Below are positions 38,239-48,138 of a stretch of 64,000 nucleotides of DNA, one piece after another. The notes beneath the pieces were generated by a model. That model was not told the DNA's origin. It saw only the letters and a list, made by a program, of their open reading frames with translations, and made no database searches. Positions within the stretch are counted from its first letter, which is position 1, and every line of letters begins with the position of its first letter. Made by a program: the position numbers and the translations under genes. Where the stretch lies: contig JAWKTM010000036.1 in the NCBI GenBank assembly GCA_041399085.1, positions 6,767 through 70,766 of the forward strand, read 5' to 3'. The stretch is from JAWKTM01 sp041399085. Lineage in GTDB: Bacteria; Planctomycetota; Planctomycetia; Pirellulales; Pirellulaceae.

Positions 38239-39186
38239 ATGGACCACAGACTGTTCCTGCTAATTCTTTCGTTTCTAATCTGCTCGTTCCTGGGCGCGGC
38301 GCTGACGCTGCTCGGCCGACGAATTATGCAGTCTCGTCAGGCGAAGCTGCGCCAGCGGTTGGGTGGCGAGTCGCTGGACACCGATCCTGAACAATTGATA
38401 AGCCCCGAATATCGCAACACGTCGGACGGCATCGTCGGGCAGATTGATCAACGCTTTAGTCGCTTCATGGCGCAGACCGGCGTCGATTTGGATCCCGACA
38501 CGGCGTTTCTGGTGGCTGTGGCCGTCGGGTTGCTGCTGTGCGGCGTCGTGTTGCTGTGGCGCGACGACATGCTGGAATCGGCCGTGGCGATGTTGGTCGG
38601 CATGGCGAGCGTGTTGGCTTACTACTCGTGGCGGCGGTCGAAGCGTCGTTCGGAAATCCAAGAGCAGTTGCCGGACGTGATGGATTCGCTGGCTCGGGCC
38701 GTGCGAGCCGGCCAAAGTTTGGATCAAGCCATCAAGTTGGTTGGGCAAACTTCGGCCAAGCCGTTGGGCCCGGAGTTCAAACGTTGTGCGAAACAGTTGG
38801 ACATGGGCCTGTCGGTCGACTCCGCGATGCGATCGCTCAGCCGTCGCGCACCAATCAGCGAGATTCGGATTTTGGCGACCACGTTTATGGTTCAACGGCG
38901 CAGCGGCGGCAGCTTGCCCACAACGCTGGAACGCTTGAGCCACGTGATTCGCGACCGCATCAATTACCATCGACAGTTCAAAGCCGCAACGGGCGCCGGC
39001 CGCGTGAGCACGACGTTGATCGCCGTCGCCGGACCGCTCGTGGCCGCTTATCTAATCATTTTCCAACGCGAGTATTTCGATCGTTTCACGGCCACGAGCG
39101 CCGGCCAGGCTTTGTTGGCCTCGGCGATTTTGTTGCAGGTGGTCGGAATCACTTGGATTTACAGCTTGTTGAAGTCGGACTACTAA
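38239..39186 (+). CDS. tadB: Tad inner-membrane platform protein TadB
   Basis: This is 315 residues with membrane segments at ~5-25, ~88-125, ~255-275 and ~285-305 and one T2SSF domain (EQLPDVMDSLARAVRAGQSL, LATTFMVQRRSGGSLPTTLE). It is the TadB member of the TadB/TadC pair, which forms the inner-membrane platform driven by TadA. Its start follows the tadA stop immediately, so translation is coupled. Confidence 0.94.
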   Translation: MDHRLFLLILSFLICSFLGAALTLLGRRIMQSRQAKLRQRLGGESLDTDPEQLISPEYRNTSDGIVGQIDQRFSRFMAQTGVDLDPDTAFLVAVAVGLLLCGVVLLWRDDMLESAVAMLVGMASVLAYYSWRRSKRRSEIQEQLPDVMDSLARAVRAGQSLDQAIKLVGQTSAKPLGPEFKRCAKQLDMGLSVDSAMRSLSRRAPISEIRILATTFMVQRRSGGSLPTTLERLSHVIRDRINYHRQFKAATGAGRVSTTLIAVAGPLVAAYLIIFQREYFDRFTATSAGQALLASAILLQVVGITWIYSLLKSDY

Positions 39187-39212
39187 TCGGGCTTCGCCAC
39201 GGGTGCGCCGCC

Positions 39213-40115
39213 ATGTTGATTGATTTAATCAGTATCGTCAGTTTTCTGGGCATCGCGATCGCCGTCTATTTCTCTGGATCGGCTGCGGTGCAGGCCAAGC
39301 GAGATCGGCTGCGCAGTCGTCTATGGGGCGGCGTCGATCAGGAGAACCCGCTTTCCGACGCGGTGCTCGAACGCCTGGGAAACACGGATCGCAATACGCC
39401 GCTGGATCAAGAGATTCGCCGCGCCGGTTGGTATCGACCGACCGCCCGCCGCGACTTTCTCAGCTTTCGCAACACGACGGTCTTGTTCGTGATGATTATT
39501 TGCGGCGTGATTGCCGTAGGGTTCGGTCCTGGCCAGCGACACTTGGCCGCCCGCACGGTGCTGGTCGGCATCGGTGGAGTTATTCTCTGCTGGGCGATTC
39601 CGCGTATTTATCTGCGAAATGTCGGCAATCGCCGAGTGATGCGGATTCGTCGAGCTCTGCCCGACGCTTTGGACTTGATGAGCATGTGCTTAACGGGCGG
39701 CTTGTCGTTGACCGAATCGTTCGCACACGTCAGCCGCGAAATCGAGTTCGCCTATCCCGATCTGTCGTTAGAGCTGATGATCGTCAAACGTCAATCGGAG
39801 TTGCGATCGTCCGACTTTGCGTTCGACCAGTTTGCTCGCCGCATCGACGCTCCGGAAATCATCTCGCTATCGTCGCTGATTACGCAAGGCCAGCGGTTAG
39901 GTACCGACGTCGTGACCTCGATTCGCGAATACGCGGACAACATTCGCCTGCGCAGACGCCAAACGGCCGACGAACGTTCGAACAAAGCGGGCGTGAAGAT
40001 GCTGTTCCCGTTGACGATGTGCCTGTTGCCGTCGGTGTTCATCATCCTGTGGGGACCCAGCGCGCTGGAGCTGTACACGTTCCTACGTGGTTTCCAAGGA
40101 GCGAGCGCTCAGTAG
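39213..40115 (+). CDS. tadC: Tad inner-membrane platform protein TadC
   Basis: The ATG at 39213 (MLIDLISIVSFLGIAIAV) is chosen over a longer frame because it begins the expected first membrane helix, 26 bases after the tadB stop. It is 300 residues with a T2SSF domain (LPDALDLMSMCLTGGLSLTE, LITQGQRLGTDVVTSIREYA) and a C-terminal MLFPLTMCLLPSVFIILWGP helix, standard for TadC. It ends the Tad locus; the next gene is convergent. Confidence 0.94.
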   Translation: MLIDLISIVSFLGIAIAVYFSGSAAVQAKRDRLRSRLWGGVDQENPLSDAVLERLGNTDRNTPLDQEIRRAGWYRPTARRDFLSFRNTTVLFVMIICGVIAVGFGPGQRHLAARTVLVGIGGVILCWAIPRIYLRNVGNRRVMRIRRALPDALDLMSMCLTGGLSLTESFAHVSREIEFAYPDLSLELMIVKRQSELRSSDFAFDQFARRIDAPEIISLSSLITQGQRLGTDVVTSIREYADNIRLRRRQTADERSNKAGVKMLFPLTMCLLPSVFIILWGPSALELYTFLRGFQGASAQ

Positions 40116-40135
40116 CGGGGAATCGCGGCGAGCCT

Positions 40136-41134
40136 TTATTGCGCGACGCTTTCTCGTGGCTGTTGTCGCGAATCTTGGCTCTGGCGATCTTCCTCCCGCG
40201 CCAAGACAAATTGCACGATGCGCCAATCCATCCAGTATCGATCGGCGTCTTCGCCAGGACTGGCCGCGATGTAGCCGACATGCCCGCCGTGCTCGGTGAT
40301 CATCAGCTTGGTCGTCGGCGAATATCGCGTCTGATGAAAGATCGACACTGGAACGATCGGATCATCGGCGGCCGCAAGCACAAGCGTCGGCACGGTGATT
40401 CGAGCCAACAGCGGAGAGGAACTGCTGCGCTCGTAATATTCATCCGCGTTCCGAAAGCCGGCCAACGGCGCGGTAAAGCGATCGTCGAATTCCCAAAGCG
40501 AACTGGGAAAAGGCGTCAGCGGAATGTCGTTCAAACGCGGAATGAATCGCCGACGTGCCTTCACTTGACGAACAAGCGCCTTCGTGAACGCGCGCGAATA
40601 AATCCGACTCTCCCGTTGCATCATGCTCCGACAGCAATCGGCCAGCGCGATGGGCGGAGCCACCGCGACCGCGCTATCCACTTGGCCCACGGCGACCTCG
40701 CCAGACTCTCCCAGCATTTTCAGGACGATGTTGCCGCCCATCGAAACCCCGACCACAGTCACTGGTGAATCCGGGCATCGTTTGGCAATCTCCAACACGG
40801 CCGCCCGCGCGTCTTCGCTGCGGCCAGCGTGCCCCGGCTGTTGCGCCAGCGAATAACCGAGTCCATGTCCGCGCAAGTCCAAGCGGAACGCGCGAATTCC
40901 GACCCGAGTTAGCTTCGTGGCTAGGCGCTGCATGTACGGCGAGGCGTGTGATCCGCCGAGCCCATGCACCAGCAGCGCGGCTCGTTGGCCCTGTCGCCAA
41001 TTCGCCGGGCAATCGTCGTGCAACACGAGCGTGTCGCCGTCACTCAGCAGCAGATGATGGCGCTGTGTCGCCGAGTTCGAGTTTGCCGCGCGCGACCAAA
41101 AGCTCGGCAGAATTGTCTGCAAGTGCGGACGCAT
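40136..41134 (-). CDS. YheT-type alpha/beta hydrolase
   Basis: This is 332 residues. HLQTILPSFW at the N-terminus is the YheT/ABHD1-3 hallmark. LLVHGLGGSHASPYMQRLA supplies the oxyanion region, VVGVSMGGNIVLKMLGE the nucleophile serine, LAAADDPIVPV the aspartate and ITEHGGHVGYI the histidine. Esterase or lipase activity is expected from the family; the substrate is unknown. It is convergent with tadC and followed downstream by nothing on its own strand. Confidence 0.9.
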   Translation of the reverse strand: MRPHLQTILPSFWSRAANSNSATQRHHLLLSDGDTLVLHDDCPANWRQGQRAALLVHGLGGSHASPYMQRLATKLTRVGIRAFRLDLRGHGLGYSLAQQPGHAGRSEDARAAVLEIAKRCPDSPVTVVGVSMGGNIVLKMLGESGEVAVGQVDSAVAVAPPIALADCCRSMMQRESRIYSRAFTKALVRQVKARRRFIPRLNDIPLTPFPSSLWEFDDRFTAPLAGFRNADEYYERSSSSPLLARITVPTLVLAAADDPIVPVSIFHQTRYSPTTKLMITEHGGHVGYIAASPGEDADRYWMDWRIVQFVLAREEDRQSQDSRQQPRESVAQ

Positions 41135-41205
41135 CCATGCATGTGGCTGAAACGGCGGACACTCGAATTCCGAACATATCCCACAAACTCAAACCAAAAA
41201 CACGT

Positions 41206-41772
41206 TCAACGACCTCGGCCGTGCGCGATCACCAACGACTGCTCGATGTCGGCGGTTTTCGATGGGCCGGAAATAAACAGCCCGTACCCCGGCTCGCCGA
41301 ATCGTAATCGTTCGTAAGCCTGGTGAAGATTGTCAAGCAACTGGCCGCGCGGCGCGACCAGCACCAGATGCTGCGTCAAGAAGTAGATAGCTCGATGCCG
41401 CACGGTTCGCTCCGTGACCCAAACCGCTCCGTTCTCCGCCACGGCAAACTCGCCCGGCAAGATTGCCAAGTCCACGCTGGCCAGATCGTGCGGATCGTCG
41501 ATCGAATCCACGTCGACATTACCCAGCGACAAACCCGCGACTCGGCAAACAATCTGTCGCGCATCGGGAAAACAAGGAAGTTGGCGAACGGCTGCTTCGA
41601 GCTGGCTACGGTCGTCGAGCGATTGGCCTTGCCCGCCGACGAACTTTAGCGTCTCCCAGAACTGAGCCTCGCGATCTTCGTACTCGATCCAGGCCTCGTT
41701 CAGATCCGGCAGCGGCGATGAGGCCGGCCGATGCTTGCGAATGTTCGCCAATATTTGTTGCTTGGAGCTCAT
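41206..41772 (-). CDS. lutC: LUD-domain protein LutC
   Basis: This is 188 residues starting MSSKQQILANIRKHRP. It has LUD-domain features: VDLAILPGEFAVAENGAVWV, TERTVRHRAIYFLTQHLVLV and YERLRFGEPGYGLFISGPSKTA in pieces. LutC belongs to the L-lactate oxidation complex with LutA and LutB. Its start overlaps the lutB stop by four bases (41769-41772), so the two are an operon. Confidence 0.9.
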   Translation of the reverse strand: MSSKQQILANIRKHRPASSPLPDLNEAWIEYEDREAQFWETLKFVGGQGQSLDDRSQLEAAVRQLPCFPDARQIVCRVAGLSLGNVDVDSIDDPHDLASVDLAILPGEFAVAENGAVWVTERTVRHRAIYFLTQHLVLVAPRGQLLDNLHQAYERLRFGEPGYGLFISGPSKTADIEQSLVIAHGRGR

Positions 41773-43153
41773 GATGATTTGCGTCGACGGAATTCTTCGC
41801 GGAAACTGCGTGCCGGAGCCGGCGGCAAGTCACGCTGCTTGCCCCACGGATTCCACGGCCCATAGACCAAGCCACGCGGAAGCCACCGCAACGACCAACG
41901 CCCCACGCGTCCCGCTATTCCATACAGCCACGGACGTTTGAACAGCGCCGCGCCCAGCGACATCCCCAAACGCTTCGTTGCCGCCAAGTGGCCAGCCGCC
42001 GCGATATCGCGACGCCAAGTCAACAGTTGCTCGTGCAAGTTGATCTTCACCGGGCAAACATCCGTGCAGGAAGCACACAAGCTGCAAGCGTATGGCAACG
42101 CTTCGTATTTTTCGGGATCGCGAGCCGGATTCAGAATCGACCCGATTGGGCCGGGGACCGTGGCGTTGTAGCTATGCCCGCCGCTTCGTCGATACACGGG
42201 GCAGGTATTCATACAAGCGCCGCAGCGAATGCAATGCAGCGACCGCCGGTAATCGTCGCTGCCCAAGATGCGGCTGCGTCCGTTGTCGACGAGCACGATG
42301 TGCAGTTCGCCCCCTTCGCGCGGCCCGTGGAAATGCGAACTGTACGAGGTAATGGGCTGTCCGGTGGCGGATCGGCCGAGCAACCGCAGAAAGACTCCCA
42401 GGTCGCGCGCTCGCGGAATCAGTTTTTCGATTCCCATGCAAGCGATATGGAGCTTTGGCAGCGAAGTCCCCAAATCGGCGTTGCCTTCGTTCGTGCAGAC
42501 CACGAAGCCGCCGGTCTCGGCGATGGCGAAGTTAACGCCAGTGATACCGGCATGGCAATTAAGGAACACATCACGCAGCCGCTGCCTTGCTGCCTCGGTC
42601 AGATATTTCGATCCGTCGCGCCGGCCTCAGTGCCAAGCCGCTGATGAAACAGCTCGCCCACTTCTTCCTTCTTGATATGAATCGCCGGCAACACTATGTG
42701 GCTGGGGGATTCGCCTCGCAATTGCACGATCCACTCACCCAAATCCGTATCCACCACCTCAATATCATGTCGTTCGAGGAATGGATTCAGATGACATTCT
42801 TCGGTCAGCATCGACTTGCTCTTGGCCACCTTGCGAACGCCGTGCTGCTGAAGAATTCGCAACACGATCTCATTGTGTTCGGCGGCGTCGGCGGCCCAAT
42901 GCACGATGGCTCCGCGACGCGTGGCTTCGTGCTCGAACTGCACCAAATAATCGCTCAGATTCGAGATCGTGTGCGACTTAATCCGCGAGGCCGTGGCTCG
43001 CAGCGTCTCCCACTCGGGCAACGACTGAGCCATTCGATCCCGCTTCACGCGGACAAACCACAGCGCCTGATCATGCCAATGAGCCCGTTCGTCATTCCGA
43101 ACAAACTCAGCCGCCGCTTGCGGATGACGAACTATGGGAAGTGTGGTGGACAT
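41769..43153 (-). CDS. lutB: Lactate utilisation iron-sulfur protein LutB, one frameshift
   Basis: LutB is the ferredoxin-type subunit of the lactate oxidation complex. The start is the ATG at 43153 (MSTTLPIVRHPQAAAEFV). The N-terminal LUD-like part (KSKSMLTEECHLNPFLE, HQRLGTEAGATD) ends in a false stop near 42600. It resumes in another frame as YLTEAARQRLRDVF and GITGVNFAIAETGGFVV; a second C in GATCG near 42620 restores the path. The C-terminal half has two [4Fe-4S] clusters, CIRCGACMNTCPVY and CSLCASCTDVCPVK. Joined, it is ~460 residues, normal for LutB. Confidence 0.88.
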
Positions 43154-43220
43154 ATCAAAACGAAAACCTTCGCAAACGCTCAATGTTCGATTGTGTGGCC
43201 GTAGCCTGGCGCATACCAAT

Positions 43221-44093
43221 TCAACTCAAATCGGCAATGGGGATGTTCATGCTCATCAACGTCGTAGTGCTGATTTTGGACTCGATTTGGCGATGAATAT
43301 ACTCCAAATCCAGCTTGGCCTCGGTCTTCATTCCCAGACAAGACGCGATACCTGCCGCATCGGTACTGAGACGTTCGCTTAGTTGAAGGCGAAATCGCTC
43401 GCCAATTGGTTCTAGCGAGTACGCATGGAAATGCATTGGATCACCAAGCCGCGCGGCCTCTAAGTGGCTAAACGAAAATTGATGCTTCATGTAGTTTAGC
43501 AAATGGTCCTGTACGACCAACACAAGCTTCTTCGACAAATGCTCGAATGTCTCGATTTTGTGGTGCAGTTGCACCAAAATTGTCTTGGCGGTCATTTTCC
43601 AGTTCACGCCGAACAGTTTTGGCGATTTTCGATCCATCGCTCGCACCTTGACACCATGCCCGTGAATGAAGCGTTGCCGCTCGGGCCAGACCGTGCCAGT
43701 CGTGTCGAGTGTCTGTAACTCAATCCCCACGAAGTCAACGACCTTCTCGCGCCGTACAGACGCCAAACAGTAATCAACGCTTCCACCGGGGACGTTTAAC
43801 TCCGTCACGATATGCCACTCGTTGCCGGGCTGATGCAACGTGACGAGCGACTTGCAATCTTCAAATACTTGATTTCTCTCCAACAACCGGAATGGACAAA
43901 TCATAATATGCCTGTTGGGGCGTCCGTACCCGACCGTGCAACTGCCAATCGTTTGGTCTGGCGCGCTCTTGCGATTCTTCAAGCATTTGCGTGATAGAAA
44001 TGGACACTGCTGCGATTGAATAACCGTTGGCCAGTCGACGGCCTGAGAATCACTGGCCGTGGGGATGCCGTAGAGTTCCGTGATTCGAGTCAT
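43221..44093 (-). CDS. NotI-like type II restriction endonuclease
   Basis: The ATG at 44093 overlaps the proposed methylase stop as ATGA, giving 290 residues. The N-terminal region has four cysteines, C30 (QQCPFL), C37 (RKCLKN), C52 (GSCTV) and C66 (MICPFRLLE), arranged as in the iron-binding cluster of NotI. The nuclease core reads GGSVDYCLAS with D107, and VGIELQTLDTTGT with E125 and Q127, matching the D...E-x-Q active site of NotI as I remember it. The rest is less conserved. The frame continues upstream into methylase sequence only because of a frameshift there. Recognition of a GC-rich octamer is a family-based guess. Confidence 0.75.
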   Translation of the reverse strand: MTRITELYGIPTASDSQAVDWPTVIQSQQCPFLSRKCLKNRKSAPDQTIGSCTVGYGRPNRHIMICPFRLLERNQVFEDCKSLVTLHQPGNEWHIVTELNVPGGSVDYCLASVRREKVVDFVGIELQTLDTTGTVWPERQRFIHGHGVKVRAMDRKSPKLFGVNWKMTAKTILVQLHHKIETFEHLSKKLVLVVQDHLLNYMKHQFSFSHLEAARLGDPMHFHAYSLEPIGERFRLQLSERLSTDAAGIASCLGMKTEAKLDLEYIHRQIESKISTTTLMSMNIPIADLS

Positions 44094-45115
44094 GCAAACA
44101 GTCCAAATCGGTCCCGCCAGGGCAATGTACTCTTCCGATATGTCGATACCGATTGATTTTCGCCCATGTTGAAATGCAACTAGGTTCGTTGTTCCGGTGC
44201 CGGAGAAAGGGTCGAGAACCACGCCCTCGGATGGGCATGTGGTCAAAATCGGTATGCGGCAAGATCTTCGGGATAAGGTGCGAAATGCTTTGATCTTTTC
44301 TGCGTGTCTTCCGGCAATATCTCCCAGACGTCTCCGATCTTCGTGCCGTTCGGGTGATACCTGAGAAAATAGAACCCCTTCTCATTCAATTCGCGTGCTC
44401 TGCCCGAAACTCGCTCGGAATCGGAATGTGTGGCTCGCTGGACGCCGCGAATAATCATTCGGAAGTCCGAGATCGTGCCTGCTTCCACTTGGGACAACAT
44501 CTCCTCCAACGCGGCGAACGCCTTGGATTTTTCCGCGGACGTCAGCGCGGTCGTCATTTCGATTTGGCGGCGATAGCGAACGCCGCTCACGCCCGTCGCG
44601 GATATCACCTTCCCCTCGACCACTTTTGATTCGCGCGGCGTGTTACGCGCGGCGTCGACATCGTAGAAGTAACCTTTTGGTTGCTTCACGAAATGGAACA
44701 GCATTTCATGGACGTTTCGTAATTTGTCCGTGGAATTATCCATTCCGCCTTTGACTTTATTCCACACAATGCTGTTTCGGAGCACCCATCCTTGTTCGTC
44801 CGACATGGCAAACGCCACTCGCCAGGGAATGCCAAGGAGTCGTTTGCGATCGTAACTGTCCCCAATGTTCAGCCAAAGGAGCCGGTGTCTTTTAAGACCC
44901 GTTGGACTTGCTCAACAACCTCCAGAAGATTTTCCACATACCGCTGCCAATTGTCTTCCAGCCCAATTCCACCGCCGGCATAAGACCTGTGGCCAAAGTA
45001 TGGCGGCGAAGTCATCGCGCGTCGATGCATTGATCCGGAAAGTTGCAGAACGGATACAGCTTCCCCGCGAAGAATAATGGCGAGAAACCTTCGGCTATCA
45101 AGTAGCTAGGAACAT
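44090..45115 (-). pseudogene. DNA methyltransferase partner of the NotI-like enzyme, several frameshifts
   Basis: Pieces in all three minus frames assemble into one amino-methyltransferase. They are GFSPLFFAGKLYPFCNFPDQ, motif IV MTSPPYFGHRSYAGGG, LLEVVEQVQRVLKDTGSF, WLNIGDSYDRKRLLGIPWR, MSDEQGWVLRNSIVWNKVK, and motif I LDPFSGTGTTNLVAFQHGRK with SIGIDISEEYIALA. The SPPY-before-FSGTG order is that of beta-type N4-cytosine/N6-adenine methylases. Breaks lie near 45035, at a short T run near 44890, near 44260 and at a GGG near 44115. With the last fixed it ends DRFGLFA and its TGA overlaps the nuclease start. If real, these breaks would leave the nuclease unprotected, so errors are more plausible. 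Confidence 0.72.
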
Positions 45116-45180
45116 GCTCCCGCCGAACTCGAGCCTACAGCGTTGGCGCATCGACATTCCCCTTCCAACATTGATTCTCT

Positions 45181-46818
45181 CTAAACAGTCTTGAATTCCT
45201 GGGCACGTTCGCCGCGTAGGCGGTGGCGTTCGATGGCGGCGCCGATGAAGCCGGCGAATAGCGGGTGGGCGGCAGTAGGTTTCGATTTGAACTCGGGGTG
45301 GAATTGTACGGCCAGAAACCAAGGATGTTCCACCAGCTCGACGATTTCCACCAAGCTGCCGTCGGGGCTGAGGCCCGAGAACGACATGCCGTGGGCCGCG
45401 TATTGCTGGCGGTATTGATTGTTGAATTCGTACCGATGTCGGTGTCGTTCGGCGATCTCCGATTGGCCGTAACAGTTGGCGGCCAAGCTGCCGTCTTCCA
45501 GCCGAGCGGGCTGCTGGCCCAATCGCATCGTGCCGCCCTTGTCCGTGATATTTTTCTGCTCGTCCAGCAAGCAGATCACCGGGTGCGGCGTGTCCTTGTT
45601 GAACTCGCTGCTGTGAGCGCCATCGAGCTCCACGACGTGGCGGCCAAACTCAATCGCCGCGCATTGCATCCCGAGACAAATGCCGAAGAACGGAATCTGC
45701 CGCTCGCGGGCGAATCGGATCGCTTCGACCTTTCCCTCGATACCGCGTTCGCCGAAGCCGCCCGGCACCAAAATTCCGTCATAACCGGCCAGCAAGCGCT
45801 CGGGGCCTTCTCGCTCGATCTCCTCGCTTTGAATCCGCGCCACGCGAACTTGCGAATGATGATGAATCCCGGCATGATCCAGCGATTCGTAAATCGACTT
45901 GTAAGCGTCCTTATGCTCGGCGTACTTGCCTACGACGGCGATCGCAATCTCATGTTCGGGATTGCGAAGCCGATGCAGCAGATCGCGCCAATCGTCTAAG
46001 TCCAGCGAATTCGCCTTCAACCCGAGCTTCTTCACGATCAGCCGGTCCAGCGAATTGTCGACCAAACTGAGCGGCACTTCGTAGATCGAAAAATCCTTGT
46101 CCTTCTCCTCGATCACCGCTTCGATCGGTACGTTGCAAAACAACGCGATCTTTTCGCGATCGTCGCGGCTGATCGACCGTTCGCAGCGGCAAATCAACAC
46201 ATCGGGCTGGATACCGATTTCGCGAAGCTGGCCGACAGAGTGCTGGGTCGGCTTCGTCTTCAACTCGCCAGCCGCTTTCAAATAGGGAACCAGCGTCAAG
46301 TGAATGTACAGGCAATTCTCCTTGCCGACATCTAGCGAAAACTGCCGAATCGCTTCGAGGAACGGTTGGCTTTCGATATCGCCGACCGTGCCGCCGATCT
46401 CGGTAATCACCACGTCGACATCGTTGGATGCCAACTTCTGAATGACGCTCTTGATCTCGTTCGTGATGTGCGGAATCACCTGCACGGTCTTGCCGAGAAA
46501 CTCGCCGCGGCGTTCCTTCTCGATCACGGACAGATAAATCTGGCCGGTCGTATAGTTCGAGTGCCGAGTCAGGGGGCTGTTCGTGAAACGTTCGTAGTGC
46601 CCCAGATCGAGATCCGTCTCGCTGCCGTCATCCAGCACGTAAACTTCGCCGTGCTGATACGGGCTCATCGTTCCCGGATCGACGTTGATGTACGGATCCA
46701 GCTTCTGCATCCGCACTCGCAAGCCGCGTCGTTCCAGCAGCATGCCGACCGACGCGCTGGTGAGTCCCTTGCCGAGTGAGCTGACAACGCCGCCGGTTAC
46801 GAAGATGTGTTTCGTCAT
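45181..46818 (-). CDS. pyrG: CTP synthase
   Basis: PyrG converts UTP to CTP with glutamine or ammonia. It is 545 residues, the normal length. The synthetase domain has MTKHIFVTGGVVSSLGKGL, LDPYINVDPGTMSPYQHGEV and TEIGGTVGDIESQPFLEAIR. The C-terminal glutamine amidotransferase has VPGGFGERGIEGKVEAI, the nucleophile cysteine in GICLGMQCAAIEF, and the His-Glu pair in VQFHPEFKSKP. The frame is uninterrupted. It lies upstream of the restriction-modification genes on the same strand. Confidence 0.98.
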   Translation of the reverse strand: MTKHIFVTGGVVSSLGKGLTSASVGMLLERRGLRVRMQKLDPYINVDPGTMSPYQHGEVYVLDDGSETDLDLGHYERFTNSPLTRHSNYTTGQIYLSVIEKERRGEFLGKTVQVIPHITNEIKSVIQKLASNDVDVVITEIGGTVGDIESQPFLEAIRQFSLDVGKENCLYIHLTLVPYLKAAGELKTKPTQHSVGQLREIGIQPDVLICRCERSISRDDREKIALFCNVPIEAVIEEKDKDFSIYEVPLSLVDNSLDRLIVKKLGLKANSLDLDDWRDLLHRLRNPEHEIAIAVVGKYAEHKDAYKSIYESLDHAGIHHHSQVRVARIQSEEIEREGPERLLAGYDGILVPGGFGERGIEGKVEAIRFARERQIPFFGICLGMQCAAIEFGRHVVELDGAHSSEFNKDTPHPVICLLDEQKNITDKGGTMRLGQQPARLEDGSLAANCYGQSEIAERHRHRYEFNNQYRQQYAAHGMSFSGLSPDGSLVEIVELVEHPWFLAVQFHPEFKSKPTAAHPLFAGFIGAAIERHRLRGERAQEFKTV

Positions 46819-46962
46819 GGGGCCGAGTGACTTCCTGGTGTCTCAAGGAGCGGCAAATCGCGAACGCTTGCATCGTAGCAGGCGCTCTTTGCCCTCCCAA
46901 GGCCCAGGAAATCGGCCCGAAAATGGCGTGCGGTCGCGGCCAACGACGCCACGCGCGGCACA

Positions 46963-48138
46963 CTACGGCAACTCGCGAAATCCGGGCACCGCGCCCGTCC
47001 GGCGCGAGGCCGTCGGCGAGATCGGTTCGAGCGCCGACGCTTGGCTTACACCCGTTGGCGACACCAACACCGATCGGCTTCGCGGCTCGGTCGGAATCAA
47101 CATCGAAACGATCGTTGTGGCCGGCAATCCTTCGGCCGCGAACGAAAAAGCGTATCGAGCGATATCGTCGTTGTAGCGAAACACGGATTGCAGGAAGGCC
47201 GTTCGCGCGTCTCGCACTTCGCGCCGAATTGCCAGCAGTTCGCCAAGCGAAAGCTGTTGTTGTCCGAACGCCGCGGTCGATGCCGCGTTGGCTTCGTCCG
47301 AGGCCAGAGCGGCGTCGGCCCATTGCTCGATCAATTCGCGTTGCTCGGGCAACAAGCGGTCGATCTCTTTCCACTCGGCCGGAACCGTTTCGGCGCTGAA
47401 GTTTTCCAACCGCGTGCTGTATCGTCCAACGTAAGGCAAATCGGACGGCAGCGGCATTCGCTCGGCGTCGGACAGTTGGGCGGCTTGAGCCAATCGCAAT
47501 TGAGCCTGTTCGAGTTGCATTTTGGCTTCGCGTTCGACGGCTGCCGCCACGGCCCGATCCGCCCGTAATCGTAACCGGCCTTGGTCCGTTGCCGGATTGC
47601 CAATCTGGCTGGCTTGCCATAACGCGTCGACCGCCCAGCCGTAAGAGGCCGCCGCAATGGCCAGTCGCCAATAGGCGTCGACCACTTCGCGGCGTTGCGA
47701 ATTGGTGGCCGTTCGCTCCAAAACGGTCAGCAACGAAGTCGGCTCGCCTACCGCGCCGCCCTCGTCGGCTTTTCGCCAAGCGTCCCGGATCAGCTTGGCG
47801 GCTGGACTCACCGTGACGGGCGTGTCCACCGTGCTAGTCAGCGGCGAGACGCTCTCGCTGCTGGCCGTCACGATCGTGCCGCCCGAGTTCGACGTTGCGA
47901 GCACGCTACGCTCGATCGGTCGCACGGTTGGCTCGCCGATGTTTGCCGCGGCGGGCAATGGCGTTTGAACCACTTGGCCGCCGATGCGAACGCTCGACGT
48001 GTAATCGGATGAGTAGTTGGGCCCGGCCAGAGACGGCTCGGCCAACGTTGGTTGCAGCGGCGCGGCCGGTCCAGCCGGCACGAGCGCCGGCGGCGGCACG
48101 AGCTGGCCAACTACCAAGATCACGAACGGAGCAAACAT
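46963..48138 (-). CDS. Hypothetical exported helical protein
   Basis: This is 391 residues. A short hydrophobic N-terminus (MFAPFVILVVGQLVPPPALV) suggests export. Residues ~125-320 are strongly helical with coiled-coil character (EREAKMQLEQAQLRLAQAAQ, SLGELLAIRREVRDARTAFL), followed by a proline/serine-rich tail. The pattern recalls TolC-type outer-membrane proteins, but the two-repeat TolC layout and family motifs are not evident, so I leave function open. It is transcribed toward pyrG after a ~145-base gap. Confidence 0.65.
   Translation of the reverse strand: MFAPFVILVVGQLVPPPALVPAGPAAPLQPTLAEPSLAGPNYSSDYTSSVRIGGQVVQTPLPAAANIGEPTVRPIERSVLATSNSGGTIVTASSESVSPLTSTVDTPVTVSPAAKLIRDAWRKADEGGAVGEPTSLLTVLERTATNSQRREVVDAYWRLAIAAASYGWAVDALWQASQIGNPATDQGRLRLRADRAVAAAVEREAKMQLEQAQLRLAQAAQLSDAERMPLPSDLPYVGRYSTRLENFSAETVPAEWKEIDRLLPEQRELIEQWADAALASDEANAASTAAFGQQQLSLGELLAIRREVRDARTAFLQSVFRYNDDIARYAFSFAAEGLPATTIVSMLIPTEPRSRSVLVSPTGVSQASALEPISPTASRRTGAVPGFRELP

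Noticed and set aside
43221..44246. Methylase-nuclease fusion protein
   Set aside because: The continuous frame arises from a surplus G near 44115. With it removed the methylase ends in a TGA overlapping the nuclease ATG, the usual two-gene layout.
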